Positions 51,211 through 60,991 of a stretch of DNA of 64,000 nt are shown piece after piece. Source of the DNA: UBA1672 sp965263215 (GTDB taxonomy: Bacteria; Pseudomonadota; Alphaproteobacteria; Micavibrionales; Micavibrionaceae); assembly GCA_965263215.1 (NCBI GenBank), contig OZ253663.1, forward strand, positions 496,001 through 560,000, written 5' to 3'. How positions within the stretch are numbered: position 1 is the first letter of the stretch; every line of letters starts with the position of its first letter. The notes beneath the pieces are model-generated. The model worked only from the letters and a program-made list of their open reading frames with translations, did not search any database and had not been told where the DNA came from. The position numbers were made by a program, and so were the translations under genes.

Positions 51211-52473
51211 TTAAGCGGCGAGCCTGCCTTTAATCTTATCGAAATCTTCTAACTGACCGAGCGGGCCGAGGGCGGCCAAAGTTGGCGCGGAGGTAAAGAC
51301 TTGTTTCGCAACTTTTTCCAATGATGAAATTTCAACCGCATTAATAGATTTTATAATTTCCTCAGGGGAGCGTATTTTTCCGCGCAATAGAAGCCCTTTG
51401 GCATGCTGATTGGCGCGGTTCATCATGGATTCACGCGCCATCAATACGGATGACCGTAATTGCGCCTTGGCGCGGTCTAATTCCTGTTCGGTAATGGTCG
51501 ACCCGATTTTCATGACCTCATCACACACAACGGGGATCAGCTCGGGCAATTTATCCGGCCCTGTGCCTGCGTAAATGCCGAATTGCCCGTCATCGCTATA
51601 GGATGAATGAAAACTGTAAACCGAATAAACAAGGCCGCGTTTTTCGCGCACTTCCTGAAACAGGCGCGATGACATGCCGCTGCCCAGAATGGTTGATAAA
51701 ATTTGCGTGGCATGAAAATCATCATGGAGCTGCGATATACCCTGAAACCCAAGCACGATATGGCTTTGCTCCAAATCGCGCAGCTCACGATTTTCACCGC
51801 CCTGATAATCGGCATCCTTTTTATTGTCATTCTGGTTGGCGGGCAGGGCATTGAATTTATCCTCTACCAGTTTGATAAATTCATCATGATCCAGATTACC
51901 ACTGGCGCAAACAACAAGCCGTTCAGGGGTATAGAATTGCTCCACATAGCCCATAAGCGCATCGCGTTTCATGTTCGTGATGATATCGTTTGTCCCGAGA
52001 ATAGGCGCGCCTAAAGACTGCGCGGGGTAAGCGGTTTCGAAATAATGATCAAAGATAATATCATCGGGCGTGTCATGACACATGCCGATTTCCTGCAAGA
52101 TCACGCCGCGTTCGCGTTCCACCTCATCATCAGGCATGGTCGAATGTTGCAGCATATCTGACAGCACATCCAGCGCGAGCGATAAATCTTCTTTTAATAA
52201 ATGAATGTGATAACTGGTGATTTCGCGGCTGGTGTAGGCATTCATGTGCCCGCCGACATTTTCAATCACCTCGACAATTTCCATGGCATCACGGTTTTTC
52301 GTGCCCTTGAACAACATGTGTTCCACCATGTGGGCAACGCCATTGACGGTTAAATCTTCATTACGCGTGCCAACGCCCGCCCATACACCAACGGCCACGC
52401 TCTCGACGGAGGGAACAACGTCTGTAACGACACGCAAACCATTGGGAAGTGTTGTGACTTTTATCGAACTCAT
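51211..52473 (-). CDS. M16-family zinc peptidase (mitochondrial processing peptidase-like)
   Basis: This 420-residue protein has the inverted zinc motif HMVEH at 48-52, then an HMNAYTSREITSYHIHLLKED segment and the C-terminal glycine/Arg-rich FQEVREKRGLVYSVYSF segment typical of active-subunit M16B peptidases. In many alphaproteobacteria this gene is directly next to thrC. Here ada and an SMI1-type gene lie between them. It probably degrades peptides in the cytoplasm or periplasm. Confidence 0.93.
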   Translation of the reverse strand: MSSIKVTTLPNGLRVVTDVVPSVESVAVGVWAGVGTRNEDLTVNGVAHMVEHMLFKGTKNRDAMEIVEVIENVGGHMNAYTSREITSYHIHLLKEDLSLALDVLSDMLQHSTMPDDEVERERGVILQEIGMCHDTPDDIIFDHYFETAYPAQSLGAPILGTNDIITNMKRDALMGYVEQFYTPERLVVCASGNLDHDEFIKLVEDKFNALPANQNDNKKDADYQGGENRELRDLEQSHIVLGFQGISQLHDDFHATQILSTILGSGMSSRLFQEVREKRGLVYSVYSFHSSYSDDGQFGIYAGTGPDKLPELIPVVCDEVMKIGSTITEQELDRAKAQLRSSVLMARESMMNRANQHAKGLLLRGKIRSPEEIIKSINAVEISSLEKVAKQVFTSAPTLAALGPLGQLEDFDKIKGRLAA

Positions 52474-52510
52474 AGGGATTTAATATAGATTATTTTCGCG
52501 CGATGCAAAG

Positions 52511-53557
52511 TCATTTTGCATTTTGATTTTCATGGTCAATCAACCATTCTTTACGCGCAAGGCCGCCCGCATAGCCCGTGAGTGATCCGTCCGATCCAAT
52601 CACGCGGTGACAGGGGATAATCAGCGCGCACTGGTTTGATCCGTTCGCCCGCGCAACGGCGCGCACGGCGTTTTTATTCCCCACCATATTGGCCAGATCG
52701 GCGTAGGAGCAGGTCTGTCCGTAGGGGAGTTCCCGCAATCTGCCCCAAACAGTTTTTTGAAAATCCGTACCGTAGGTCGAGAGCGGAATATCAAAATCCT
52801 GCCGTGATCCGTCAAAATATTCGGACAGCTCTTTTTCGGTTTGTTTCAGGATGTCGTTATTCCCCGGCACAATCGCACAGCCGAGCCTTTTACGCATACG
52901 GTCAACTTCAAGCTCCAGTCCCCTGCGGTTGGTGAATTCCAGAAGGTAAAGCGCGTTATCATCGGCCATGGCGACCATCGCGCCAATAGGGGTGTTGATG
53001 CACCGCGATTCAAGAACTACATGGCTGTGTTTGGATGGCGGTGTGCCCATGATGCGGGCGAAGGCATCGCGAAACCCGCTATCGGATTCATATCCGTGAT
53101 CGACTTGCGCATCAATCACGCGCCCGCCCCTTCGTATATGTTTTAGCGCAAGCCCCATCCGCCGCGCCCGCGCATAGGCGATAAAACTGATGCCAAAGCG
53201 TTTCTGGAAATGTCTGCGCACGGTGGAGGTATCATAGCCAAGCGCTCTGATATCTCCCTCCTTCCATCGTTTTTCGGGTTCATCCTCCACGGCCTTGATC
53301 AATGATTTGATGATGGGGGAGGCATCATCAGGATGTGCCATCGGGTGACACCGTTTGCAGGAACGATACCCCGCTAATAAAGCATCCTCCGCGCTTTTAA
53401 AAAATTCGCAATTCTCTATTTTTGGTTTTTTGGCGGGACAAGTGGGCAAGCAGAAAATCCCCGTGGATTTTACCCCGACAAACACCACGCCGTCATATTC
53501 GGCGTTGCGGTCTAGAAAAGCGGTGTAATAGGTTTGTTGCTGTACGGTGTTTAACAT
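52511..53557 (-). CDS. ada: Ada: bifunctional O6-methylguanine-DNA methyltransferase and regulator
   Basis: This 348-residue protein has all three Ada parts. The N-terminal zinc domain carries FCLPTCPAKKP and SCKRCHP (four Cys, the methyl-phosphotriester acceptor site). A central AraC-type helix-turn-helix (about 85-175) follows. The C-terminal transferase has the active cysteine in IPCHRVIGSDGSLTGYAGGL. Ada repairs alkylated DNA and, when methylated, activates alkylation-response genes. The family length is about 350 residues, so it appears intact. Confidence 0.95.
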   Translation of the reverse strand: MLNTVQQQTYYTAFLDRNAEYDGVVFVGVKSTGIFCLPTCPAKKPKIENCEFFKSAEDALLAGYRSCKRCHPMAHPDDASPIIKSLIKAVEDEPEKRWKEGDIRALGYDTSTVRRHFQKRFGISFIAYARARRMGLALKHIRRGGRVIDAQVDHGYESDSGFRDAFARIMGTPPSKHSHVVLESRCINTPIGAMVAMADDNALYLLEFTNRRGLELEVDRMRKRLGCAIVPGNNDILKQTEKELSEYFDGSRQDFDIPLSTYGTDFQKTVWGRLRELPYGQTCSYADLANMVGNKNAVRAVARANGSNQCALIIPCHRVIGSDGSLTGYAGGLARKEWLIDHENQNAK

Positions 53558-53630
53558 GCTCTATCCTTTATTTACGGATAGTATAGCGCAGGGAAAAATT
53601 CAATGCCGCCGAAAAACAGGCAGGGAATTT

Positions 53631-54134
53631 TTATTCGTCTTTGAAATTTCCTAATTTTCTTTGAAGTTCGATAAATTCAGAATTTGCCCAAACTACTTCC
53701 GCTTTTCCTTCTTTATCGAGAGAAGACATGTCAAATTTTTTTAATTGTGAGAGTAGTCCATTAATATCTTTAGCAACCATCTTATCTTCATATCCATATG
53801 GTTCTTCATGATCCCAGAAAACAATACTGGCATCTGAGAGTTTAAGGCAAAGATAATTACCGCAATCATCATCGGCTATTGGAATTGTCTGTTCAAAAGA
53901 ATAATCAATATCAACCATAAGTTTTTGTATTTTAGAAATAGGCACAAAGCTACGAATTCCGATTGCGCCTTCTTCAAAACCTTTAGCTTCAACCAAATTG
54001 TCTTCTGGCACGGCACCGTCAAATTTGAAGACAAAATTTATGTAAGATTCAGGTAGTTTTCGATCTAAAAATCTTTCTAAATTTTCAATGTCTTTAGCAG
54101 AAGCTTTTGTTCCATTTTTTAATTCGACAGTCAT
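53631..54134 (-). CDS. SMI1/KNR4-type protein
   Basis: This 167-residue protein has the SMI1/KNR4 (SUKH) pattern: IENLERFLDRKLPESYINF near the start, FVPISKIQKL in the middle and a QTIPIADDDCGNYLCLKL segment followed by IVFWDHEE. SUKH proteins often act as immunity proteins against contact-dependent or secreted toxins, though many stand alone. The gene is AT-rich compared with ada and thrC on either side, suggesting insertion. No toxin gene adjoins it. Confidence 0.85.
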   Translation of the reverse strand: MTVELKNGTKASAKDIENLERFLDRKLPESYINFVFKFDGAVPEDNLVEAKGFEEGAIGIRSFVPISKIQKLMVDIDYSFEQTIPIADDDCGNYLCLKLSDASIVFWDHEEPYGYEDKMVAKDINGLLSQLKKFDMSSLDKEGKAEVVWANSEFIELQRKLGNFKDE

Positions 54135-54140
54135 TTTTTC

Positions 54141-55544
54141 TTACCCATCTTTGGACGCCCGCGTATGCCCCGCAACATAATCCATGACGGTGTTCAGGTC
54201 GTTGGGCTGTTCGGTCATAATCTCCTTACGATCAAACAAATCGGCGAGGTGATCGGGCAGAGCGGGGCGTGTGCCGATGGCTTTTTCCACCGCATCGGGG
54301 AATTTCGCCGGATGCGCGGTGGCGAGCAGGACAACGCTGCCGCTTTCCTTTGCGGCGATGTCTTGCGTGCCTTTCATGCCCACCGCCGTATGCGGGTCGA
54401 GGATATAGCCCGTTTCCTCATAAACCGCCTTAATAGCGGCAAGGGTTTGTTCATCATCGGTGCGGCTCGCCTCAAACTGCGCACGCGCTTCTTGCAGATG
54501 TGCATCTGATACGGCTATATCGCCGGTCTCCTTAAACGTGGTCATCAGGGCGGCGAGGCGCTCGCTATCCCGATCCAGAAGATCAAACAAATACCGCTCA
54601 AAATTGCTGGAGATCTGGATATCCATGGAGGGGCTGAGTGTGGCGTGCGCTTCGCCGATTTTCATTTCCCCGCTTTCGAAAAAGCGTGTCAGGATGTCGT
54701 TTTTATTACTCGCAATACCGAGCGTTTTAATCGGCAAGCCCATATTGCGTGCGCAGTACGCGGCAAAAACATTGCCGAAATTCCCCGTCGGCACAACGAA
54801 GGAGACTTCCTTTTCCGGCGCGCCGAGCTTAATGGCGGTGGTGAAGTAATAAACAATCTGCGCCATAATCCGCGCCCAGTTGATGGAATTTACGGCGGAA
54901 AGGCTCACCTTGTTACGGAACTCCTCATCATTGAACATCGCCTTGACCATGTTCTGGCAGTCATCGAATGTGCCCTCCAGCGCGATGTTATGCACGTTCG
55001 GCGCATCAATGGTGGTCATTTGCTTGCGCTGTACGTCCGAAACGCGCCCCTTCGGATGCAGGATGAAGATGTCAATCTGATCACAGGCGAGGCACCCTTC
55101 AATCGCCGCGCTGCCCGTATCCCCGCTCGTCGCGCCAACGATGGTGATGCGCTTGCCTTGTTTTTTGAGCGTGTGATCGAATAACCGCCCGAGCAGTTGT
55201 AATGCCACATCCTTGAATGCAATCGTGGGGCCGTGGAATTGCTCCATGATGTAGATGTTATCTTTTAGCGGATGGAGCGGGGTTATGTCAGAGCTACGGA
55301 AATTATCGGCGTATGTTTCGGCAATGATTTGTTTGAAATCAGCGCGCTCAATGCAGCCCTCAACGAACGGATACATCACAATTTCTGCGATTTCGGTATA
55401 GGATTTACCTTGAAGAGTGTTCAGGTCGATCTGCGGCCAGTTTTCGGGCACATACAACCCGCCATCAGGCGCAAGTCCTGTGAGTAAAACCTGTTCGAAT
55501 GTTTGGGGCTCTCCGCCACCTCGTGTGGAAATATATTTCATCAT
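54141..55544 (-). CDS. thrC: Threonine synthase
   Basis: This 467-residue, fold-type II PLP enzyme starts KYISTRGG. It binds PLP through Lys111 in TIAFKDVALQLLGRLF, with phosphate contacts in GATSGDTGSAAIEG and PTGNFGNVFAAYCA. It converts O-phosphohomoserine to threonine. The length fits the long bacterial/yeast class. The ATG at 55541 (second codon) is equally possible. Confidence 0.96.
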   Translation of the reverse strand: MMKYISTRGGGEPQTFEQVLLTGLAPDGGLYVPENWPQIDLNTLQGKSYTEIAEIVMYPFVEGCIERADFKQIIAETYADNFRSSDITPLHPLKDNIYIMEQFHGPTIAFKDVALQLLGRLFDHTLKKQGKRITIVGATSGDTGSAAIEGCLACDQIDIFILHPKGRVSDVQRKQMTTIDAPNVHNIALEGTFDDCQNMVKAMFNDEEFRNKVSLSAVNSINWARIMAQIVYYFTTAIKLGAPEKEVSFVVPTGNFGNVFAAYCARNMGLPIKTLGIASNKNDILTRFFESGEMKIGEAHATLSPSMDIQISSNFERYLFDLLDRDSERLAALMTTFKETGDIAVSDAHLQEARAQFEASRTDDEQTLAAIKAVYEETGYILDPHTAVGMKGTQDIAAKESGSVVLLATAHPAKFPDAVEKAIGTRPALPDHLADLFDRKEIMTEQPNDLNTVMDYVAGHTRASKDG

Positions 55545-55605
55545 AAAGCTGTCTTAGAAAGTTTTATGATGTGAGTCAATCAAACTTGTTTTATCCCTTG
55601 GAAAA

Positions 55606-56952
55606 CTACTCGCCTTTAGTGTCAAAAACGGCAGGGACGTTTTTCAACTGAATGCCGTATTTCTCCATTAAGGCTTGGCCTTGTTCGGTTTGTGCCAATC
55701 CTTCGAGCATTGCACCAATATTTGTGCCGCCCTTGGACGAAAACAATTCCATCACGTTATTCACGCCTGACATAGCATCACCCGTATTGGCAATAACCTT
55801 GATATCCGCAACTTTCAGAGCGGCGGCCTGTTCCACACCAACAATCTTGTAGGCACCGATATTTTCAATACCCAGCAAATATTGCTGATAGCCTTCATTC
55901 TCACCGATTTCCTTGGCGAGAACGATTTGTGCTTCTACTGGGGCAAGCTGCATGGCGCGCTCAGCATCGGCTTTAGCTTCACCTTCAACTTTAATTCCTT
56001 CGGCTTCTTTGATCTTGGCTTGTAGATCACCTTCCGCGCGTAGGATGGTTGTTTGCTTATCTTCATCCGCCTTAACAACATTCATGTCCTTGGTAATCTC
56101 GGCGCGTTGAACGTCATTGACTTTAATAACGGCCATTTCTTTTTCTTTGGTTACGCGTTGCTGTTCTTTAATGTCTTGCTGTGCATTTTCATTGGCGATA
56201 CCAACGATTTTAACCTTTTCGGCTGTGCGTTCACCAACGGCTTGCTGTGCCTGTTCGTCGCGAATATCGCGCTCCCGTCTGGCATCAATTTCTGCGACTT
56301 CCGCATTCTTGATGTTTTCGGCCACTTCCATGCGGCTTTCCATTTCAATCAAAGATTTCTTCTTTTCCATGATGTTATGAACAACACGGTTTTCCGCGGC
56401 GTCACGAATATCCATTAATTCGATGTTCTTAACTGGGACAACCCCCCAACTGACGAGCTGATCGCGTACGGCTTCGGTGAATTGTTCACCGTAGATGCTG
56501 CGTTCCAACATGATTTTATCAATATCATGAGACGCCAGAATGGTACGTACTGCACCCTGAACGATAGAGAGAAGTTGTGATTCAAGCTCACGGAAGCTTT
56601 CAACACGCTGGGCGGCGACATTACTGTCGGCAATGCGGAAGAAGGCCACGATATCAACCACGAAAGGCACGCGCCCTACATCGTATGCTTCGTATGCGTT
56701 GAGCTGAATGTCGAAAACAGAAACCGGCATCACGATTTTGGTCACACCAAAGACCGGAATCCAGAACGGCCATTCATAATATGTGTTGCCGTTTGGCGTA
56801 TCTTTACCATAGGAACGTGTATGTTTCGTGGACTGAACAATATGCACTTCGTTTGTTGGCACAACCCGTCTTAAGAACAGCGCAATAACAACCGTTAATG
56901 CGATTACTGCGGTTACACCTAATCCGATACTTCCGATAGTTAAAGGCTCCAT
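55606..56952 (-). CDS. Flotillin-like SPFH-domain protein
   Basis: This 448-residue protein has an N-terminal membrane helix (about 8-30), an SPFH/band-7 domain (about 30-200, with FRELESQLLSIVQGAVRTILAS) and a long Glu/Ala/Lys coiled coil (about 200-350) with EAEGIKVEGEAKADAERAMQL. A C-terminal oligomerisation region follows. Flotillins scaffold membrane microdomains. The YqiK-type length and layout fit, but no NfeD partner gene adjoins it. Confidence 0.9.
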   Translation of the reverse strand: MEPLTIGSIGLGVTAVIALTVVIALFLRRVVPTNEVHIVQSTKHTRSYGKDTPNGNTYYEWPFWIPVFGVTKIVMPVSVFDIQLNAYEAYDVGRVPFVVDIVAFFRIADSNVAAQRVESFRELESQLLSIVQGAVRTILASHDIDKIMLERSIYGEQFTEAVRDQLVSWGVVPVKNIELMDIRDAAENRVVHNIMEKKKSLIEMESRMEVAENIKNAEVAEIDARRERDIRDEQAQQAVGERTAEKVKIVGIANENAQQDIKEQQRVTKEKEMAVIKVNDVQRAEITKDMNVVKADEDKQTTILRAEGDLQAKIKEAEGIKVEGEAKADAERAMQLAPVEAQIVLAKEIGENEGYQQYLLGIENIGAYKIVGVEQAAALKVADIKVIANTGDAMSGVNNVMELFSSKGGTNIGAMLEGLAQTEQGQALMEKYGIQLKNVPAVFDTKGE

Positions 56953-57035
56953 GAGACATCCTTGTTATTATGATAAATAATTAAAGCGCATTTCTAGCAT
57001 GGTGAATTTAACAGGGCAATATTAATATATTGTTA

Positions 57036-57614
57036 CTAAGATCTGGCTGCCGTTGAAATAAAATCAACGAAGGCTTTGTGCATAGGGGATGGGTAATCCA
57101 TCGTCAATTCGGGGTGGAAGGTGCTGGCCATGATGTTACCTTTTTGCACCCATACCGGATTGCCGTCTTGCTCTGCTAACACGTCTATATCATCGGCAGC
57201 ATCCTTGATGATGGGTGCACGGATGAAAGATACCTTATAGCCGTTTACCTCGTCATGATGGCTGTCTAACTGTCGGCCATAGCCATTGCGCTCCACCGTC
57301 ATGGAGAGCAAACCAAATGATTTTTGCGCGGGGTTCGTGACTTTTTCGGCGAGCAAAATAGAGCCTGCGCAAATGCCCCAGACAGGCTTTTTACTAAATT
57401 CCTCGGTTAAAATATCCCACAGGTCAAAATTTTCAATGAGCTTGAGCATGGTTGTGCTTTCCCCGCCCGGCAGGATAAAGGCATCAACTTCGGCGAAGTC
57501 TTTCGCGGTTTTGACGGCTTTAAACTCTGCGCCGCAGGCTTCTATGTGTGCTCTGTGTGGTTCTACTGCGCCTTGCAGGGCGAGAACGCCAATGATGGGC
57601 TTTGTTTGCGTCAT
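57036..57614 (-). CDS. pdxT: Pyridoxal 5'-phosphate synthase glutaminase subunit PdxT
   Basis: This 192-residue class I glutaminase has the nucleophile Cys82 in PVWGICAGSILLAE, the oxyanion segment ILPGGESTTMLKLI and the His-Glu pair in STFHPELT. It supplies ammonia to PdxS for PLP formation from ribose-5-phosphate and glyceraldehyde-3-phosphate. It lies on the same strand as pdxS but is separated from it by about 1.4 kb carrying two unrelated genes. Confidence 0.96.
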   Translation of the reverse strand: MTQTKPIIGVLALQGAVEPHRAHIEACGAEFKAVKTAKDFAEVDAFILPGGESTTMLKLIENFDLWDILTEEFSKKPVWGICAGSILLAEKVTNPAQKSFGLLSMTVERNGYGRQLDSHHDEVNGYKVSFIRAPIIKDAADDIDVLAEQDGNPVWVQKGNIMASTFHPELTMDYPSPMHKAFVDFISTAARS

Positions 57615-57699
57615 GTTCGGCTATATCCTTATTCTGACTTTGTCTTATCAATGCTCCTTATAAAACGCAAGCTATGGGGCTTTATTTTATGAGAGCTTT

Positions 57700-58212
57700 A
57701 TGCGAGCGTATATCATTATGCGCTACGTTTTTATATTGTCGTTATGTTTTACTGCCCTGATTTTATCAGGGTGCGGATCAAGCGGGTCGGGGAATTTTTC
57801 ATCTGGCAATGCCGCGGGTTATCACGTGAATAAACCAATCAGTTGCGTGCCTTATGCGCGCGACGTGTCCGGCCTTCAGATACGTGGTGATGCCCATACA
57901 TGGTGGCATCAGGCGTCAGGGAAATACCACCGCAGCAACATGCCAAAGGTTGGCGCAGTGTTTGTTCTCTCGAAATCATCACGGTTGCGCTATGGGCATG
58001 TGTCGGTGGTCAAGCGCATCATTAATTCGCGCATAATCGAAGTGACCCACAGTAACTGGGGAAGTGATCGTGCGAGCAGATCTATGATTTATGAGCGTAT
58101 GCGTGTTGAGGATGTATCACCGAATAATGATTGGACACGCGCACGATTTTGGAATTATCACACCAACGCCTACGGCAGCCCGTATATCGCATCAGGATTT
58201 ATTTATCCTTGA
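57700..58212 (+). CDS. CHAP-domain lipoprotein (putative peptidoglycan amidase)
   Basis: This 170-residue protein has a lipobox LSGC (about residue 26) after a hydrophobic signal. The CHAP pattern has a Cys in PISCVPYARD, a His in RYGHVSVVKRI and a HSNWG segment. CHAP domains cleave peptidoglycan peptides. The start is ATG 57700 (GAGAG nearby) or ATG 57718. It is inserted between pdxT and pdxS on the opposite strand. Confidence 0.85.
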   Translation: MRAYIIMRYVFILSLCFTALILSGCGSSGSGNFSSGNAAGYHVNKPISCVPYARDVSGLQIRGDAHTWWHQASGKYHRSNMPKVGAVFVLSKSSRLRYGHVSVVKRIINSRIIEVTHSNWGSDRASRSMIYERMRVEDVSPNNDWTRARFWNYHTNAYGSPYIASGFIYP

Positions 58213-58227
58213 ACGTAATTTGATGAT

Positions 58228-58968
58228 TTAAAATGAGTGGCTAATGAAAAACTTAAAGTTATGATCGGGTGCAGATTTTGAAATGCCCGCTCTGTATCCT
58301 GTTTCGAATTTTAAGTTATAAGGTAGCTTTCCTTTAACAACGGGTCCAAAAGTATGGGATTGATCACTGTAACCTGATAGGTCACTAAGGTTTCCAAATT
58401 CGTGAAAGCTTTCCAGACCCACCTTAAAGGATCCGTTCATTTTTTTGGTTGCTTGAAAACGTAAGGCGGCATCAATGCCGTCTTCTGATTCTTCACCAAC
58501 TTCGTATGCAAAAATCTGATTGGCACGAAGCTCATAATCGTCTAGGGGGATCAGCTCATATAGCCCAAAGCCAAGCGAGTCAGCCTTTTTGTCGCCGTCT
58601 TTTAATTTATAGCTCGCGCGTGCACCGAAATCAAAACCGTGTTGGTCTGCATTAAAAATGTAAAATCGATTTTCAAAGGTGAGGGAGTCATGTTCGTAGC
58701 TGTCACCTTTTCTTTTATCCTGTGAGACAATTAAACGCGCCGCATAAAAGTCGCTGAATCCGTGGTCGATATGGATTCGCGTTCGAAAACGATTATCTTG
58801 CGATGATGTGTCATCTCCGGTTTCGCTAAAGCCAAAACGAACGATTACTTCTGTTTTGTCTTTTGTAACGTTTGGTGACCCAACGGAACCTGTTGTAGAG
58901 GCGGTTGCATTTTGAACTCCTAATATCAGGAGACAAAAAGTAAAAACACTCAGATATATTTTTTTCAT
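58228..58968 (-). CDS. Outer-membrane beta-barrel protein
   Basis: This 246-residue protein has a signal peptide (cleavage after ATA, about residue 23) and alternating amphipathic strands. Examples are EVIVRFGFSETGDD, RFRTRIHIDHGFSDFYAARL and GFDFGARASYKL. It ends in Phe (FKFFISHSF), the usual beta-assembly signal. The specific role is unknown; the porin-like size suggests about 10-12 strands. Confidence 0.75.
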   Translation of the reverse strand: MKKIYLSVFTFCLLILGVQNATASTTGSVGSPNVTKDKTEVIVRFGFSETGDDTSSQDNRFRTRIHIDHGFSDFYAARLIVSQDKRKGDSYEHDSLTFENRFYIFNADQHGFDFGARASYKLKDGDKKADSLGFGLYELIPLDDYELRANQIFAYEVGEESEDGIDAALRFQATKKMNGSFKVGLESFHEFGNLSDLSGYSDQSHTFGPVVKGKLPYNLKFETGYRAGISKSAPDHNFKFFISHSF

Positions 58969-58994
58969 GAAAGGCTCCGTTTAAGGCTAGGGTA

Positions 58995-59894
58995 CTACCA
59001 GCCGCGATTAGCCATCAACATCGGCTCGTCAATCTCGCTGATTTCTGTGCCGCGCATAGCAACGCCGCCAAGCTCTTTCGAGGCTTCCAGAACAATCGCA
59101 GGATCATTGTAATGCGCTGTTGCTTTCACAATGGCTTTTGCGAACTTTTCTGGGTTGTCTGATTTGAAAATACCGGAGCCAACAAAAACTGTTTCCGCGC
59201 CAAGTTGCATACAAATGGCCGCATCCGCAGGTGTGGCAATACCACCCGCCGCAAAGTTAGGCACAGGTAGTTTACCTTCCGCGCGAACGATTTTAAGAAG
59301 CTCAAACGGTGCGCCCATATCACGCGCCGCTGTCATAAGCTCGCTTTCATCCATGTTACAAATACGTTTGATCTCACCGTTAATGCGGCGCATGTGGCGT
59401 ACGGCTTCAACAATGTTACCTGTACCAGGCTCACCTTTTGTACGCATCAATGCCGCGCCTTCACCAATACGGCGCAATGCTTCACCAAGGTTTTTTGCGC
59501 CACAAACGAATGGCACTTTAAAGTCGTGCTTGTTGATGTGGTATTCTTCATCGGCGGGGGTTAAAACCTCTGATTCATCAATGTAATCAACACCGATTTC
59601 TTGTAATAATTGTGCCTCGGCGAAGTGACCGATACGGCATTTCGCCATAACAGGAATGGACGATGCCTTCATAATCTCTTCGATCAATTCAGGCGGGCTC
59701 ATGCGGGCAACACCGCCGGCCTTACGAATGTCAGATGGTACGCGCTCCAATGCCATAACGGCGACTGCGCCAGCATCTTCTGCGACTTTTGCTTGCTCAG
59801 CTGTAACAACGTCCATAATGACGCCGCCTTTTAGCATTTCTGCCAAACCTGTTTTGATGTTAATGACGTTCTGTGAAGGCGTTTCTTTGCTCAT
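58995..59894 (-). CDS. pdxS: Pyridoxal 5'-phosphate synthase subunit PdxS
   Basis: This 299-residue TIM-barrel protein carries the family hallmarks: MLKGGVIMDVVTAEQAK, the reactive lysine in IPVMAKCRIGHFAEAQLL, and GEGAALMRTKGEPGTGNIV with the phosphate-binding FAAGGIATPADAA. It forms PLP directly with PdxT ammonia. The length and motifs are standard. Confidence 0.97.
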   Translation of the reverse strand: MSKETPSQNVINIKTGLAEMLKGGVIMDVVTAEQAKVAEDAGAVAVMALERVPSDIRKAGGVARMSPPELIEEIMKASSIPVMAKCRIGHFAEAQLLQEIGVDYIDESEVLTPADEEYHINKHDFKVPFVCGAKNLGEALRRIGEGAALMRTKGEPGTGNIVEAVRHMRRINGEIKRICNMDESELMTAARDMGAPFELLKIVRAEGKLPVPNFAAGGIATPADAAICMQLGAETVFVGSGIFKSDNPEKFAKAIVKATAHYNDPAIVLEASKELGGVAMRGTEISEIDEPMLMANRGW

Positions 59895-60040
59895 CTCAAT
59901 TATTCCTTGGTCGACTATCTGTAATTGGGATCGTATTTATACATAGAAAATGAGCAAATGCAAAGGAAACCGTATGGTTATCGTTAAGTGTTTTATGTTA
60001 CATTTGTACAAAAGCTATAAAAAGTGGTATTTCTGCGGTT

Positions 60041-60973
60041 ATGAAAATATCTTTCTGCACAACATGCATGGGTAGAGCGCATCATTTAAAAGAAACTCTT
60101 CCCCAAAATATTCGTGATAATCCGGCTTCGGCAAGCTTGGATGTTGAATTTGTTGTGCTGAATTATAATTCCGAGGATGATCTGCATGAATGGATGACAA
60201 CAGACCCTGAAATGTTAGGGCATGTTGAGTCAGGTTTGGTTCGATATGGAAAAACAACGGATCCAGAGTTCTTCCATATGGCACACGCGAAAAATATGGC
60301 GCATCGTATGGCAACGGGTGATGTCATTTGTAATTTGGATGCAGACAATTTTACAGGCAAAGGATTTTCACGTTTTTTGAGTAAGCAATTTTCTAATGAT
60401 ATGGATATTGTTATAAGCCCGTCACATAAGGTAAGCCGTTATTTTCCGCCAGAGGAAAGAGGCTTTGCAGGCCGAATTGCAGTATCGACAGAGAATTATT
60501 TTAAACTTGGTGGATATGACGAAACCTTACAAGGGTGGGGTGGCGATGATAACGATTTCACACAAAGGGCAAAGGGGCTGGGCTTAAAGCATCTGCGTTA
60601 TGAGGATCGAAAATATGTTGGTGTTATCGCGCATACGAACGCAGAGCGGGCAGAGCATATGGATCATGCGGACGAAGTTCTTGAGACAGTCGAATATCGA
60701 CAACATGGTGAATCTGCGATCCAAAAGGCCCTCAGGCGTATAGAGGTGTTTGGTAAACCTGTTCAAGCCAACCATGGTACAGACTTTGGAATGGGACGCG
60801 TGAGTATAGAGAATGATAGAGATCGCCTTTTTGAACCTGTTCTAAATGACGTTACATCGCCTTTCAATGTGTGCGCTTTGGGTTTACCTGAATTGGTGCG
60901 CGGGCGCATATCTCCACGTATGATCAGCGATGATGAAAGCCCTGATGAAGATGGCGATCATCTTTCTTATTAA
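60041..60973 (+). CDS. Family 2-like glycosyltransferase (GT-A)
   Basis: This 310-residue protein starts directly with a GT-A fold (KISFCTTCMGRAHHLKETLP). It has a DVICNLDADNFTG segment with the DXD-type metal/nucleotide site and a GGYDETLQGWGGDDNDFTQRAK acceptor-domain segment, as in galactosyl- and N-acetylgalactosaminyl-type transferases. It probably adds sugar to a surface glycan. The C-terminal region (about 240-310) is acidic. baiN follows after 18 nt. Confidence 0.85.
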   Translation: MKISFCTTCMGRAHHLKETLPQNIRDNPASASLDVEFVVLNYNSEDDLHEWMTTDPEMLGHVESGLVRYGKTTDPEFFHMAHAKNMAHRMATGDVICNLDADNFTGKGFSRFLSKQFSNDMDIVISPSHKVSRYFPPEERGFAGRIAVSTENYFKLGGYDETLQGWGGDDNDFTQRAKGLGLKHLRYEDRKYVGVIAHTNAERAEHMDHADEVLETVEYRQHGESAIQKALRRIEVFGKPVQANHGTDFGMGRVSIENDRDRLFEPVLNDVTSPFNVCALGLPELVRGRISPRMISDDESPDEDGDHLSY

Positions 60974-60991
60974 GATAAACGGATTATTTCT

